DNA of 64,000 nt from DATFQI01 sp963831105. Lineage in GTDB: Bacteria; Actinomycetota; Thermoleophilia; Solirubrobacterales; Solirubrobacteraceae. Positions 46,572-55,645 of this stretch are shown here, in pieces (within the stretch, counting starts at the first letter, position 1; the number at the start of each line of letters is the position of its first letter). Made by a program: the position numbers and the translations under genes. The stretch lies in contig CAWHOS010000008.1 in NCBI GenBank assembly GCA_963831105.1, positions 186,001-250,000 on the forward strand, given 5' to 3'. Below the pieces are notes generated by a model, which saw only the letters and a program-made list of their open reading frames with translations, did no database searches and was not told the origin of the DNA.

Positions 46572-47869
46572 TTCTTTTGTTGTGCGCCGCGCTGATGTGC
46601 GGTGTGTTCGCCGCGTGCGGCGACGACAGTGGTGGTGGCGGTGGTGGCGGCGGCGGCGGAAGCGAGGAGACCGGCGCCACCGAGGGCGCGAAGGTCATCG
46701 ACCCGAGCCTCGCCGAGAGCGCCAAGGGCGAAGTGACCTACTGCCAGGGCAAGGACACCTCTGGCAACGCCCACTACATGATCGACGAGTTCAACAAGAA
46801 GTTCGGCCCGGACCTGAAGGCCAAGCTCGTCGAGTTCCCCGCGTCCGCGGACGAGCAGCGCAACCAGTTCATCCAGCGCCAGCAGGCCAAGTCTGGCGAC
46901 TGCGACGTCTTCTCGTCCGACGTGATCTGGACGGCGGAGTTCGCCTCCCAGAAGTGGCTCTACGACATGTCCCCCTACATGGAGGACAAGAAGGCCGACT
47001 ACATCGAGGCGCCCGTCGAGACCGTCACCTACGACGGCAAGATCTGGGGCGTCCCCGAGACCAGCGACGCCGGCCTCCTCTACTACAACACCGACAAGGT
47101 CAAGGAGATCCCGGAGACCTGGCAGGAGGTCTACGACCAGGCCAAGAAGGAGGGCGGCATCGTCTACCAGGGCGCTGCCTACGAGGGCCTGACCTGCGAC
47201 TACCTCGAGCTGTTCTTCGGCGCGGGTGGCGAGGTGCTCTCCGAGGACGGCACCAAGTCGACGTTCGCCGAGGGCGACGCCGCCGTGAAGGCGCTGACGT
47301 TCATGGTCGACGGCGTCGAGAGCGGTGCGGCCCCGAAGGCCGTGACGACCTACATGGAGCCCGAGTCGCTGACGGCGTTCCAGACCGGCAAGTACGCGTA
47401 CATGCGCAACTGGCCGTACGCCTACGCGCTCAACCAGAAGGCCAACCGGGTCAAGGACAACTTCGACGTCGGCCCGCAGCCGACGTTCGAGGGCGGCGAG
47501 CCGGCCGGCATCCTCGGCGGTCACAACAGCGTGATCTCCGTGTACTCCAAGAACCCGGGCGGCGCGCTGAAGCTCATCGAGCACATCGGCTCGCCCGAGA
47601 TCCAGAAGGCCTACGCGGCGCAGTTCTCGCTGTCGCCCGTGAAGGCCTCCGTCTATGACGACAAGGAGGTCCAGAAGGCGATCCCGTTCGCGGACGCCCT
47701 GCGCGACGGCATCACGCAGGCGCGCGCCCGGCCGGTCTCGCCGGTCTACCCGCAGATCTCGCAGGCGATCTACAAGAACGTCAATGCGGCGCTGTCGGGT
47801 CAGACCTCGCCCGAGGACGCGGTGAAGCAGGCGAACTCGGACATCGAGAAGGCGCTAGCGACCTTCTAG
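46556..47869 (+). CDS. sugar ABC transporter substrate-binding lipoprotein
   Basis: A 437-residue lipoprotein of the carbohydrate-uptake-1 type. The signal peptide ends at the lipobox GVFAACGD, followed by a run of ten Gly as a flexible tether and the binding domain (VFSSDVIWTAEFASQKWLYD, WGVPETSDAGLLYYNTD, GLTCDYLELFFGAGGEVLSE, AYMRNWPYAYALNQ). It resembles maltose/trehalose-type binding proteins. GTG 46556 is preceded by GAGGAGG at 46544-46550. Two permease genes follow directly. Confidence 0.92.
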   Translation: MSKRLILLLCAALMCGVFAACGDDSGGGGGGGGGGSEETGATEGAKVIDPSLAESAKGEVTYCQGKDTSGNAHYMIDEFNKKFGPDLKAKLVEFPASADEQRNQFIQRQQAKSGDCDVFSSDVIWTAEFASQKWLYDMSPYMEDKKADYIEAPVETVTYDGKIWGVPETSDAGLLYYNTDKVKEIPETWQEVYDQAKKEGGIVYQGAAYEGLTCDYLELFFGAGGEVLSEDGTKSTFAEGDAAVKALTFMVDGVESGAAPKAVTTYMEPESLTAFQTGKYAYMRNWPYAYALNQKANRVKDNFDVGPQPTFEGGEPAGILGGHNSVISVYSKNPGGALKLIEHIGSPEIQKAYAAQFSLSPVKASVYDDKEVQKAIPFADALRDGITQARARPVSPVYPQISQAIYKNVNAALSGQTSPEDAVKQANSDIEKALATF

Positions 47870-47872
47870 GCC

Positions 47873-48796
47873 ATGGCTGAAGCCACCGTTCAGACGGGAG
47901 CGCCGCAGAGGCGGCGCTCCCGGGGCCTCTCCGAGAAGCGGCTGGCGTTCTGGATGGTCTCGCCGTCGATGGCGCTGATCGCGCTCGTCGCGGCGTACCC
48001 GATCCTCTACGCGGTCTGGCTCTCCCTGCACGAGTACAGCGTGCGGGAGGCCGGGCTGTCCCGCTGGGCCGGCCCCTTCGGGCTCCGTAACTACACCACC
48101 GCGCTCCAGAACGCCGAGTTCTGGGACGCGATGGTGACGACGCTGGTCTTCACGGCGTCGAGCGTCATCCTCGAGTTGCTGATCGGGCTCGCGATGGCCA
48201 TGGCGATGCACGCCGCGTTCAAGGGCCAGGGGCTCCTGCGTACGGTCGTGCTCGTCCCGTGGGCCGTGCTCACGGTCGTCACCGCGATCATGTGGCGGAC
48301 GATCTTCGAGTCGCCGCAGGGCTTCGTCAATCAGATCATCGGCGGCGACACCGTGTGGCTCGGATCCGAGCCGCAAGCGCTGATCGTGATCATCATCGCC
48401 GACGTGTGGAAGACGGCCCCGTTCATGGCGTTGCTGATCCTCGCCGGCCTGCAGGTGATCCCTGGCGACATCTACGAGGCCGCCAAGGTGGACGGGGCGA
48501 CCGCGTGGCAGCGGTTCCGCAAGATCACCCTGCCGCTGCTGACCCCGGCGATCCTCGTGGCGCTGATCTTCCGCACGCTGGACGCGCTGCGGATCTTCGA
48601 CCTCCCGTACGTGCTCACGAAGGGCGCGAACGGGACGACGACGCTGTCGCTGATCGCACAGCAGACGTTCGCCGAGAACCGAATATACGGGCTCGGGGCG
48701 GCGTACTCGATCCTCACGTTCATCACGGTGATGATCGTGTCGTTCACCTACATCTGGACCGTGGGCGGCAACATCCGCGGACTGGCGGAGGACTAG
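47873..48796 (+). CDS. sugar ABC transporter permease (MalF-like)
   Basis: A 307-residue six-helix permease. It starts RLAFWMVSPSMALIALVAAY and has the EAA loop YEAAKVDGATAWQRFRKITL, where the cytoplasmic ATPase docks. ATG 47873, 3 bases after the binding-protein stop. No ATPase gene is present in the window; actinobacteria usually share one MsiK-type ATPase among such importers. Confidence 0.93.
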   Translation: MAEATVQTGAPQRRRSRGLSEKRLAFWMVSPSMALIALVAAYPILYAVWLSLHEYSVREAGLSRWAGPFGLRNYTTALQNAEFWDAMVTTLVFTASSVILELLIGLAMAMAMHAAFKGQGLLRTVVLVPWAVLTVVTAIMWRTIFESPQGFVNQIIGGDTVWLGSEPQALIVIIIADVWKTAPFMALLILAGLQVIPGDIYEAAKVDGATAWQRFRKITLPLLTPAILVALIFRTLDALRIFDLPYVLTKGANGTTTLSLIAQQTFAENRIYGLGAAYSILTFITVMIVSFTYIWTVGGNIRGLAED

Positions 48797-48799
48797 GCC

Positions 48800-49693
48800 A
48801 TGGCGACCGAGACTGCCGTAGCCGATCGCGCGAAGCCGGAGAGCAAGGTCAAGCGCGACGCACCCAAGCCGACAGGCGGGACCCCGTGGTGGATGTGGAT
48901 CGCCGTCGCGGCGATCGTGGTCTTCTGCCTGTTCCCGTTCTACTGGCTGATCAACCTGTCCCTCAAGACCGGCGAGGACCTCGGCGATTCGTCGCTGTTC
49001 CCGCCCAATCCGACGCTCGCGAACTACGAGTCGATCTTCAACAACGCCGACTTCACGCGATCGTTGCTCAACAGCGCAATCATCTCGCTCACGACCACGG
49101 CGCTCGCGCTCCTGGTCGGCTCCTTCTGCGCCTACGCGCTCGCGCGCCTGCGCTTCCGGGGCAAGTTCGGGATCCTCGCGCTGGTCCTGTCGATCACGAC
49201 GTTCCCGGCGATCGCGATCGCCGCGCCGCTGTTCCGGCTCTGGAGCGACATCGGGATCTACAACACCCTGATCGGCCTGATCATCCCGAACCTCACGTTC
49301 GCGCTGCCTCTGGCCATCTACATCCTGGTCTCCTTCTTCAAGGAGATCCCGAAGGACCTCGAGGAGGCGGCGCTGGTCGACGGCGCCACCCACTTCATGG
49401 CGTTCCGGAAGGTCGTGGTGCCGCTCGCGGCACCGGGTCTCGCCACGGCGGGCATCCTGACCTTCATCGCGACGTGGAACGAGTTCCTGCTGGCGATCAC
49501 GCTGACGTCGTCGACGGCCGCCCGGCCGGTGCCGGCGGCGATCGCCTTCTTCACCGGGTCGACGCAGTTCGAGATCCCCTACGGGACGATCACGGCCGCG
49601 TCGGTGACGATCTCGGTGCCGCTGATCCTGCTCGTCCTCTTCTTCCAGAAGCGGATCGTGGCGGGCCTCACCGCGGGCGCCGTCAAGGGCTAG
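48800..49693 (+). CDS. sugar ABC transporter permease (MalG-like)
   Basis: A 297-residue six-helix permease, partner of the MalF-like protein. The charged N-terminus (residues 1-30) precedes WMWIAVAAIVVFCLFPFYWL. The EAA loop is LEEAALVDGATHFMAFRKVV. Its ending FFQKRIVAGLTAGAVKG is typical of MalG. A strong hairpin after the stop closes the operon. Confidence 0.93.
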   Translation: MATETAVADRAKPESKVKRDAPKPTGGTPWWMWIAVAAIVVFCLFPFYWLINLSLKTGEDLGDSSLFPPNPTLANYESIFNNADFTRSLLNSAIISLTTTALALLVGSFCAYALARLRFRGKFGILALVLSITTFPAIAIAAPLFRLWSDIGIYNTLIGLIIPNLTFALPLAIYILVSFFKEIPKDLEEAALVDGATHFMAFRKVVVPLAAPGLATAGILTFIATWNEFLLAITLTSSTAARPVPAAIAFFTGSTQFEIPYGTITAASVTISVPLILLVLFFQKRIVAGLTAGAVKG

Positions 49694-49707
49694 ACCCTCG
49701 TGGTCGT

Positions 49708-49736
49708 GCCGGCCGTCCCCTTGCGGGGCGGCCGGC
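49708..49736. terminator. bidirectional terminator after the ABC operon
   Basis: A 12-bp stem with one G-T pair (49708-49719 with 49725-49736, arm GCCGGCCGTCCC) and a 5-base loop, 14 bases after the permease stop and 3 bases before the stop of the leftward small gene. Confidence 0.75.
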
Positions 49737-49739
49737 CGG

Positions 49740-49949
49740 CTACTGCTTGTAGTCGTGCATGCCGCCGGTGCCGCCGGCGCGCGCCAGCCAGGCCGTCGCG
49801 GCGTCGAAGCAGAGGCCGAACGCGCCCATGATCAGCACGTAGGCCACGAGCGGCGGCGGGCCGAACGACGCGGCGAGCAGGCACAGCACGGCGGCGGCGA
49901 TCGGCAGCGAGTAGCGCCTGCTCTCCTTGAGGGCCCGCATGGGTCGCAT
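49740..49949 (-). CDS. small two-helix membrane protein
   Basis: About 69 residues with two membrane helices (YSLPIAAAVLCLLAAS and LVAYVLIMGAFGLCFDAATA) and a short polar end (GGTGGMHDYKQ). The start may be ATG 49949, 1 base after the ApbE stop, or ATG 49940. It is probably the last gene of the flavinylation operon. No family recognised. Confidence 0.55.
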   Translation of the reverse strand: MRPMRALKESRRYSLPIAAAVLCLLAASFGPPPLVAYVLIMGAFGLCFDAATAWLARAGGTGGMHDYKQ

Positions 49950-49950
49950 G

Positions 49951-50673
49951 CTACGCGCCCGGAGGGCGCCCGGCAAACCGGCGGGTGGAGAGCACGCGGC
50001 CGCCGTCGAGCACGGTCATCGCCGCGTAGCCGTCCAGCCCGGCGGTCCACGCCGGGCCGTCGGCGCCCATCGCGAACGCGGCGGTGGCGTACGCGTCGGC
50101 TACGGAGAGGTCCGGCCCGGTGACGGTGACCGACAGCACGCCGGCCGGTGGGCGGCCCGTGCGCGGGTCGAGGATGTGCTCGCCGCGCTCGTAGGTGGCC
50201 GAGGTCGCGACGGCGCCGCCGCTGACGTCGAGCACCGAGCACAGCCGGTCCCGCTGCAGCGGGTGGCGGATCCCGACCCGCCACGGCCCGCCGCGCACCA
50301 CGAGGTCCCCTCCCCCGTCCAGGCACAGCTCGCGGGCGCCGGCGAGCGCCGCCGCGCGCTCGAGCGCCCAGCCCTTGACGTAGCCCGACGGGTCCAGCGC
50401 GCCGCCGGCGCGCGCGTCGAAGGCGCCGCGGGTGGCGCGCCTGAGCTCCTCGCATCGCGCGAGCACCTCGCGCACGAGCGGGTCGGCGTCGCGCTCCTCG
50501 AGCGTGCCGGCGTCGAGGCGGCGGATCTCGCTGGCGGGGCGGTAGGTGCTGAACAGGGCGTCGACGTGCTCGAGCCACGCGAACGCGGGGTCGAGCGCCG
50601 CCGCGTCGTAGCCGGGGTCGCGGACGTGCGCCGTGACCGGCATGCCCATCACGTGCTCCGTGCGCTCAACCAC
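49951..50673 (-). CDS. apbE: FAD:protein FMN transferase (ApbE type)
   Basis: A 240-residue enzyme that attaches FMN from FAD to Thr of exported flavoproteins. It starts EHVMGMPVTAHV; LDPSGYVKGWALERAA, ELCLDGGGDLVVRGG, ATSATYERGEHILDPRTGRP and VADAYATAAFAMGA are the family's FAD- and Mg-binding motifs. No signal peptide is obvious, so the site of action is unclear. GTG 50673 overlaps the stop of the FMN-binding protein gene, which carries the target motif. Confidence 0.9.
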   Translation of the reverse strand: MVERTEHVMGMPVTAHVRDPGYDAAALDPAFAWLEHVDALFSTYRPASEIRRLDAGTLEERDADPLVREVLARCEELRRATRGAFDARAGGALDPSGYVKGWALERAAALAGARELCLDGGGDLVVRGGPWRVGIRHPLQRDRLCSVLDVSGGAVATSATYERGEHILDPRTGRPPAGVLSVTVTGPDLSVADAYATAAFAMGADGPAWTAGLDGYAAMTVLDGGRVLSTRRFAGRPPGA

Positions 50674-51121
50674 GGCGCCGGGCCTTGTCGATCGCGCCCT
50701 GCAGGGAGTCGAGCCAGATCTCGCTCGTCGACGTCGCGCCCGAGACGACGTCCACGTCGGCGCTGCCGGCCTCCAGCGCGGACTCGCGCAGGATCGGCTC
50801 CGCGCGCGCGTTGAGCGCCTCCGTGTGCGGGCCGTCGCCGCTGAGCAGCACCGTCTCGATGCCCGTCAGCCGGCGGCCGGTGAAGAAGGCCCGCACCTGG
50901 ATCGCCGAGAACGGCGTCGTCATCGCGGGCCCGAGGAAGCTGCGCGCGCCCTCGCCCGAGCGTCGCGGTGGCGGGGTCGCGACCGGCTTCGCGAGCGCGC
51001 GCGGCGTCCTGACCGGCCCGAGCGAGGAGTTCGGGTTGAACGTGCGCGGCGGCTCGGTCTCGAAGCGCGCGAGCAGGACCACGACGGCCGCCGTGACCAC
51101 GATGGCGGCGAGCGCCTTCAA
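50666..51121 (-). CDS. membrane-anchored FMN-binding protein (flavinylation substrate)
   Basis: A 151-residue protein: one N-terminal helix (LAAIVVTAAVVVLLARF), a Pro-rich linker, then a small FMN_bind domain (SAIQVRAFFTGRRLTGIE to DSLQGAIDKARRRG). DVVSGATSTS near residue 128 is the D-x-x-SGAT motif whose Thr receives FMN from ApbE. The start is TTG 51121, in a TTGA overlap with the reductase stop. It should carry electrons outside the membrane between the reductase and an unknown acceptor. Confidence 0.85.
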   Translation of the reverse strand: MKALAAIVVTAAVVVLLARFETEPPRTFNPNSSLGPVRTPRALAKPVATPPPRRSGEGARSFLGPAMTTPFSAIQVRAFFTGRRLTGIETVLLSGDGPHTEALNARAEPILRESALEAGSADVDVVSGATSTSEIWLDSLQGAIDKARRRG

Positions 51122-52449
51122 TACGCGAACCGCTCGGTGACGATGTGGCGGCGCGAGACGCCGGTGCGCCCGAGCGTCGCGCGCGTGGCCTCGACCATCG
51201 CGGGCGGGCCGCAGACGTAGACGTCGCGCATGGCGATGTCGGGCATCAGGGCCTGCAGGCGCTCCGGGGAGAGCGGCTCGCCGGCGTCGTGGTCGCCGAG
51301 CACGTAGTGCACCTCCACCCCGCGCCGGCCGGCCAGCTCGTCGAGCTCGGCGCGCAGGATCACGTCGTCGTCGTGCAGCGCGCGGTAGACGACGGTGATG
51401 TCCTCCGGGCCGCCCGGCATCTCCTCCAGCAGGGCGCGGATCGGCGTGATCCCGACGCCGCCGGCGATCAGCGCCACGCGCGGGCGCCGGCGCGCGGCGG
51501 CGGTGAAGCTCCCGAACGGCCCCTCGGCGATCACGCGCGTGCCGGGCGGGATCGCGCGCAGCGCCGCCGTGTAGTCGCCGATCCCCTTGACCGTGATGCG
51601 CAGGCGGCGGCCGTCGGGCGCGGCCGAGAGCGAGAACGGATGCGCCTCCCACCAGCGGTCGCGGGTGAGGAAGCGCCACGTGAAGAACTGGCCCGCCTGC
51701 GCGCGCAGACGGTGCAGCCGCGCGCCGCCGATCTCCAGCGAGACCACGCCGGGCGCCTCCTCGATCACGCGCTCCACCCGCAGGCGGTGCACGAGCAGGC
51801 TGCGCGCGAGCGGCAGCACGAGGCGGAACGCGATCAGCGCGCCGAGCGTGAGCACGTACAGCGCGGTCCAGTACGCCCGCGCGCCGGGACGGGCCAGGAA
51901 GTCGGTGCCCGTGGCGAGCTGGTGGCTGAACGCGAGCGCCACGCCCAGGTACGCGTACAGGTGCACGAAGTGCCAGGTCTCGTAGCGCAGCCGGCGCCGG
52001 ACGGCGACCGCGGACGTGACGGCCACGGCGATAAGCAGCGCCAGGCCGGCGATCGCGGTGATCACGCCGGGATAGCCCGTGATCAGGCGCTCGACCTCGC
52101 CGGGCAGCGAGATCCGGTCCCCGATCGTGTAGCCGGCGGTGATCAGCGCGGCATGGCCGCTCAGCAGGACGACCGCCACGCGGCCGTTGACGCGGTGGGC
52201 GGCGGCGAGCGCCTCGAAGCCGTAGACGCGCTCGAGCAGCGGGATCCGCGCCAGCAGCAGCAGCTCGACGAGCACGAGGTAGGCGCCGAGCAGCCCGGCC
52301 ACCCGGCCCGCGGACGTGAGGCCGCTCGAGAGGTCGTGGATGTCTGCGGGCCCGCCGCCGGCCAGCCACAGGCCCACGACCACGCCGGCGTTGGCCAGCG
52401 CGAGCAGCGCCAGCCCCCAGCCGGCCGTCCTCCGGACCCGTGAGCTCAC
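51118..52449 (-). CDS. ferric-reductase-like membrane oxidoreductase with FAD/NAD domains
   Basis: A 443-residue protein. Six membrane helices of the ferric-reductase-like type hold the haem-ligand His pairs (AAAHRVNGRVAVVLLSGHAA and WHFVHLYAYLGVALAFSHQL). From about residue 215 a ferredoxin-NADP-reductase-like part follows: RWWEAHPFSLSAAPDGR for FAD, GGVGITPIRALLEEMPGG for NAD(P) and VYVCGPPAMVEATRATLG. It would pass electrons from NAD(P)H across the membrane to the FMN-binding partner. GTG 52449 is adjacent to the divergent small gene. Confidence 0.88.
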   Translation of the reverse strand: MSSRVRRTAGWGLALLALANAGVVVGLWLAGGGPADIHDLSSGLTSAGRVAGLLGAYLVLVELLLLARIPLLERVYGFEALAAAHRVNGRVAVVLLSGHAALITAGYTIGDRISLPGEVERLITGYPGVITAIAGLALLIAVAVTSAVAVRRRLRYETWHFVHLYAYLGVALAFSHQLATGTDFLARPGARAYWTALYVLTLGALIAFRLVLPLARSLLVHRLRVERVIEEAPGVVSLEIGGARLHRLRAQAGQFFTWRFLTRDRWWEAHPFSLSAAPDGRRLRITVKGIGDYTAALRAIPPGTRVIAEGPFGSFTAAARRRPRVALIAGGVGITPIRALLEEMPGGPEDITVVYRALHDDDVILRAELDELAGRRGVEVHYVLGDHDAGEPLSPERLQALMPDIAMRDVYVCGPPAMVEATRATLGRTGVSRRHIVTERFAY

Positions 52450-52537
52450 GCCCCCAGTGTGCCGCCCCCTCCGGAAGGGGGTCAACCGGACTGACGCCGG
52501 GACGGCGCCGGCACGCGCGCGTGTGCGATGCTCGGCG

Positions 52538-52852
52538 GTGAAGCTCGCCGGTGCAGCCTTGATCGCGCTCGCGGCGGTGGGCGGCATCCTCGCCCTGGCC
52601 GCCGGCGACTCCACGGCGCTCACGGCGATCGCGATCGCGCTGATCGGCGTCGCCGCGGTCGGCGCCGTCTCGATGATGTTCTGGGCGATCGGGCGCGCGG
52701 AGGACCGCGATCGCGAGGAGGCGGCCGCGCGCCGCGAGGGGCGTGACCGGCCGGAGTCGGGCAACGGCAAGCCGCCCGAGGAGCCGCATCCCCGCACGCT
52801 CGGCCTCGGCCCCGACCGCCGCCGCCCGCGGCCGCCGCGAAGGCCGCAGTGA
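52538..52852 (+). CDS. small membrane protein with basic tail
   Basis: A 104-residue protein. Two helices (LAGAALIALAAVGGILALAA and LTAIAIALIGVAAVGAVSMM) precede a highly charged, Pro/Arg-rich tail (PDRRRPRPPRRPQ). GTG 52538 faces the divergent reductase; its stop overlaps the GH3 start by 4 bases (GTGA). Function unknown. Confidence 0.6.
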   Translation: MKLAGAALIALAAVGGILALAAGDSTALTAIAIALIGVAAVGAVSMMFWAIGRAEDRDREEAAARREGRDRPESGNGKPPEEPHPRTLGLGPDRRRPRPPRRPQ

Positions 52853-55413
52853 GCCGGGACCTCGACGCCCTGATCGCCGTCGCTGACGCTCGACGAGAAG
52901 GCGGCGCTCACCGCCGGCGCCGACATCTGGGCGACCGTCGCCGGTCGAGCGCGCTCGGCATCCCGAAGGTGCGGGTGACCGACGGCCCCAACGGTGCCCG
53001 CGGCGCCCGGTGCTCGGCGCGGGCGAGGCCGACCGCCGGTCGTGCGTCCCGTGCGGCTCGGCGCTCGGCGCCACCTGGGACCCCGAGCTGATCGAGCGAG
53101 GTCGGCGCGCTGCTCGGCGAGGAGGCGCGCACGAAGGGCTGCCGGGTGCTGCTCGCGCCCGACGGTCAACCTGCACCGCTCGCCGCTCGGCGGGCCGCAA
53201 CTTCGAGTGCTACTCCGAGGACCCGCTGCTGTCGGGCGCGCTCGCCGCCGCGTTCGTCCGCGGCGTGCAGTCGCAGGGCGTCGCCACGACGCGTGAAGCA
53301 CTTCGTCGGCAACGACGCCGAGCTCGAGCGCTACACGATCAGCTCGGTGATCGACGAGCGCGCGCTGCGCGAGCTCTACCTCGTGCCGTTCGAGCTCGCC
53401 GTCCGCGAGGGCGGCGCGCTCGGGGTGATGACGGCTACAACCGGCTCAACGGCGCGTAGTGCACCGAGGACGACGGCTGCTCGAGCGGCATCCTGCGCGG
53501 CGAGTGGGGCTTCGAGGGCTTCGTCGTCACCGACTGGTTCGGCGCTCGGCTCGACCGACGGCCTCGCCGCGCGCGGGGCTCGACCTCGAGATGCCCGGGC
53601 CCGGCCGCGCGTCTCGGGCCGGCGCTGGCCGACGCGGTCCGCGCCGGCGACGGTCGACGAGGCGCTCGTCGACGCCAGGTGCGCCGCCTGCTCGCGGTGT
53701 TCGACCGCGATCGGCGCGCTCGACGACGCCGCCGGGCGACGCCGAGCGTCCGTCGACCGCCCCGAGCACCGCGCGCTCGCGCGCGAGGCCGCCGCCGACG
53801 GCGATCGTGCTGCTGCGCAACGACGGCGTGCTGCCGCTCGACCGCGGCCGTCGCGCTCGGTGGCCGTGATCGGGCCCGAACGCCGACCGCGCGCAGATCA
53901 TGGGCGGCGGCTCGGCCCAGCTGCGCGCCGCACTACCGCGTCACGCCGCTCGAGGCGCTCCGGCGAGCGCTCGGCGACGGCGTCGACGTCGTCGCACGAG
54001 CCGGGCTGCGACATCGACCGCACGTGCCGCCGCTCGGCGCCGTGCGCTCGCCGCGCTCGGCGGCAGCCGGGCTCGACGTCGAGTGCTCGCCGGCCGCGAC
54101 CTCGACGGCGAGTCCGAGCGCCGGCACGCGACCGCGCCGACTGCTGTTCTTCGGCGCGCCCGCCGCCGGGCCTGCGCCGACGACGTTCTCGCTCCGCGCG
54201 CCGGCACGTTCACGCCGCCGAGTCGCGGCACGCACGTGTTCACGCTCGTCCAGGCCGGGCGCGCCCGCGCTGCTCGTCGACGGCGAGGTCGTGCTCGACG
54301 GCGTCGCCGACCCGCCGCCGCGCGGCGACCGACTGCTTCGGCCTCGGCAGCGAGGAGATCGCGGCCGAGCGTCGAGCTCGACCGCGGGCGAGCCGGTCGA
54401 GGTGCGTCGTCGAGTACTCGAGCAGGGCGCCGGCGACGCTCGCACGGCGTCAAGGTCGGGCTGCCGGCCCGCCGGCGCCGGACGACCTGCTCGAGCGGGC
54501 CGTCGGCCGCCGCCGCGGCACGCCGACGCGCGTCGTGCTCGTGGTCGGCACGACCGACGAGTGGGAGACCGAGGGCCACGACCGCGCGTCGATGGACCTG
54601 CCCGGCGACGCAGGACGAGCTCGTGCGCCGGCGTGCTCGCCGCCAACCCGGACACGGTCGTGGTCGTCAACGCCGGCGTCGCCGGTCGACGATGCCGTGG
54701 GCCGACGGCGCCGCGCGCCGATCCTGCAGGTCGTGGTTCGGCGGCCAGGAGATGGCCGACGCGCTGGCCGACGTGCTGCTCGGCGACGCCGAGCCCGGCG
54801 GCCGGCTGCCGACGACGCATCCCGCTGCGCGCTCGAGCACAACCCGTCGTTCGGCAACTTCCCGGGCGAGAACGGCGAGGTCCGCTACGGCGAGGGCGTG
54901 CTCGTCGGGCTACCGCTGGTACGACGCCCGCGCGCCTGCCGGTGCGCTTCCCGTTCGGCCACGGCCTGTCGTACACGACGTTCGAGATCGGCGCGCCCGC
55001 GCTCTCGGCGCCGACGTTCGCGGCCGGCGGCGACGCTCACCGTCGAGGTCGCCGGTGACGAACACCGGCGACCGCGCCGGGCGCCGAGGTCGTGCAGTGC
55101 TACGTCGCGCCGCCGCCGAGCGCGCTCGTCCGCCCGCCGAAGGAGCTGCAAGGCCTTCGCCAAGGTGCAGCTCGACCCCGGCGAGACCGCCACGGTGGCG
55201 CTCGAGCTCGACGACCGCGCGTTCGCCTACTGGGACCCGGGCGACGCGAGCTGGGAGTCCCTGCTCCCGCGCGCCGCCGTCTCCCCCATGATCCGCTCCG
55301 ACGAGGCCCGCCGCACCACGGGCGGCTGGCGGATCGACCCGGGGACGTACGTCCTGCGCGTCGGCCGCTCGTCGGCGGACCTCCCCCACGCGGTCCCGCT
55401 CCGCGTCGGCTGA
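52849..55413 (+). CDS. GH3 beta-glucosidase with PA14 domain, many frame breaks
   Basis: A single gene spread over three frames. Pieces in order: LIA-TLDEKAALTAGADIW and VTDGPNGARGA; LLAPTVNLHRSPLGG, then NFECYSEDPLLSGALAAAFV; KHFVGNDAELERYTISSVID; FEGFVVTDWFGA with the nucleophile Asp; a PA14 insert (HVFTLVQAG, LLVDGEVVLDGVADP); FPFGHGLSYTTFEIG; and the fibronectin-III end (LDPGETATVALELDDRAFAY). It hydrolyses beta-glucosides. At least a dozen one-base lesions occur before about 55150; most turn a third codon base into C plus G (52878-52879, 53160-53161, 53648-53649, 53708-53709, 53877-53878, 53993-53994). The protein reads as functional once these are collapsed. Confidence 0.82.
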
Positions 55414-55435
55414 CGGGAGGCGGGATACTCGCGCG

Positions 55436-55645
55436 ATGAGCGATCACGTGTACAAGTCCGTCGAGATCACCGGCTCCTCGCCCGCGGGCGTGACCGAGGC
55501 GATCGACCGCGCCGTCGCGAAGGCCTCGGAGACCCTGCGCAACATCGACTGGTTCGAGGTCGTCTCCGTCCGCGGCCACGTCGCCGACGGCAAGGTGGCC
55601 CACTACCAGGCGACGCTGAAGATCGGGTTCCGGCTCGAGGACTAG
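55436..55645 (+). CDS. dodecin flavin-storage protein
   Basis: A 69-residue protein with the full dodecin sequence: HVYKSVEITGSSPAGVTEAI, then ASETLRNIDWFEVVSVRG and VAHYQATLKIGFRLED. The Trp of NIDWFEV stacks on flavin. Dodecins form 12-mers that store riboflavin, FMN or CoA. It is intact although it lies inside the damaged segment. ATG 55436 follows GGGAGGCGGG. The stop overlaps that of the leftward protease. Confidence 0.95.
   Translation: MSDHVYKSVEITGSSPAGVTEAIDRAVAKASETLRNIDWFEVVSVRGHVADGKVAHYQATLKIGFRLED

Noticed and set aside
46556..49693. Incomplete ABC operon because the ATPase is missing
   Set aside because: Actinobacterial sugar importers normally share a distant MsiK-type ATPase, so the set is probably complete.
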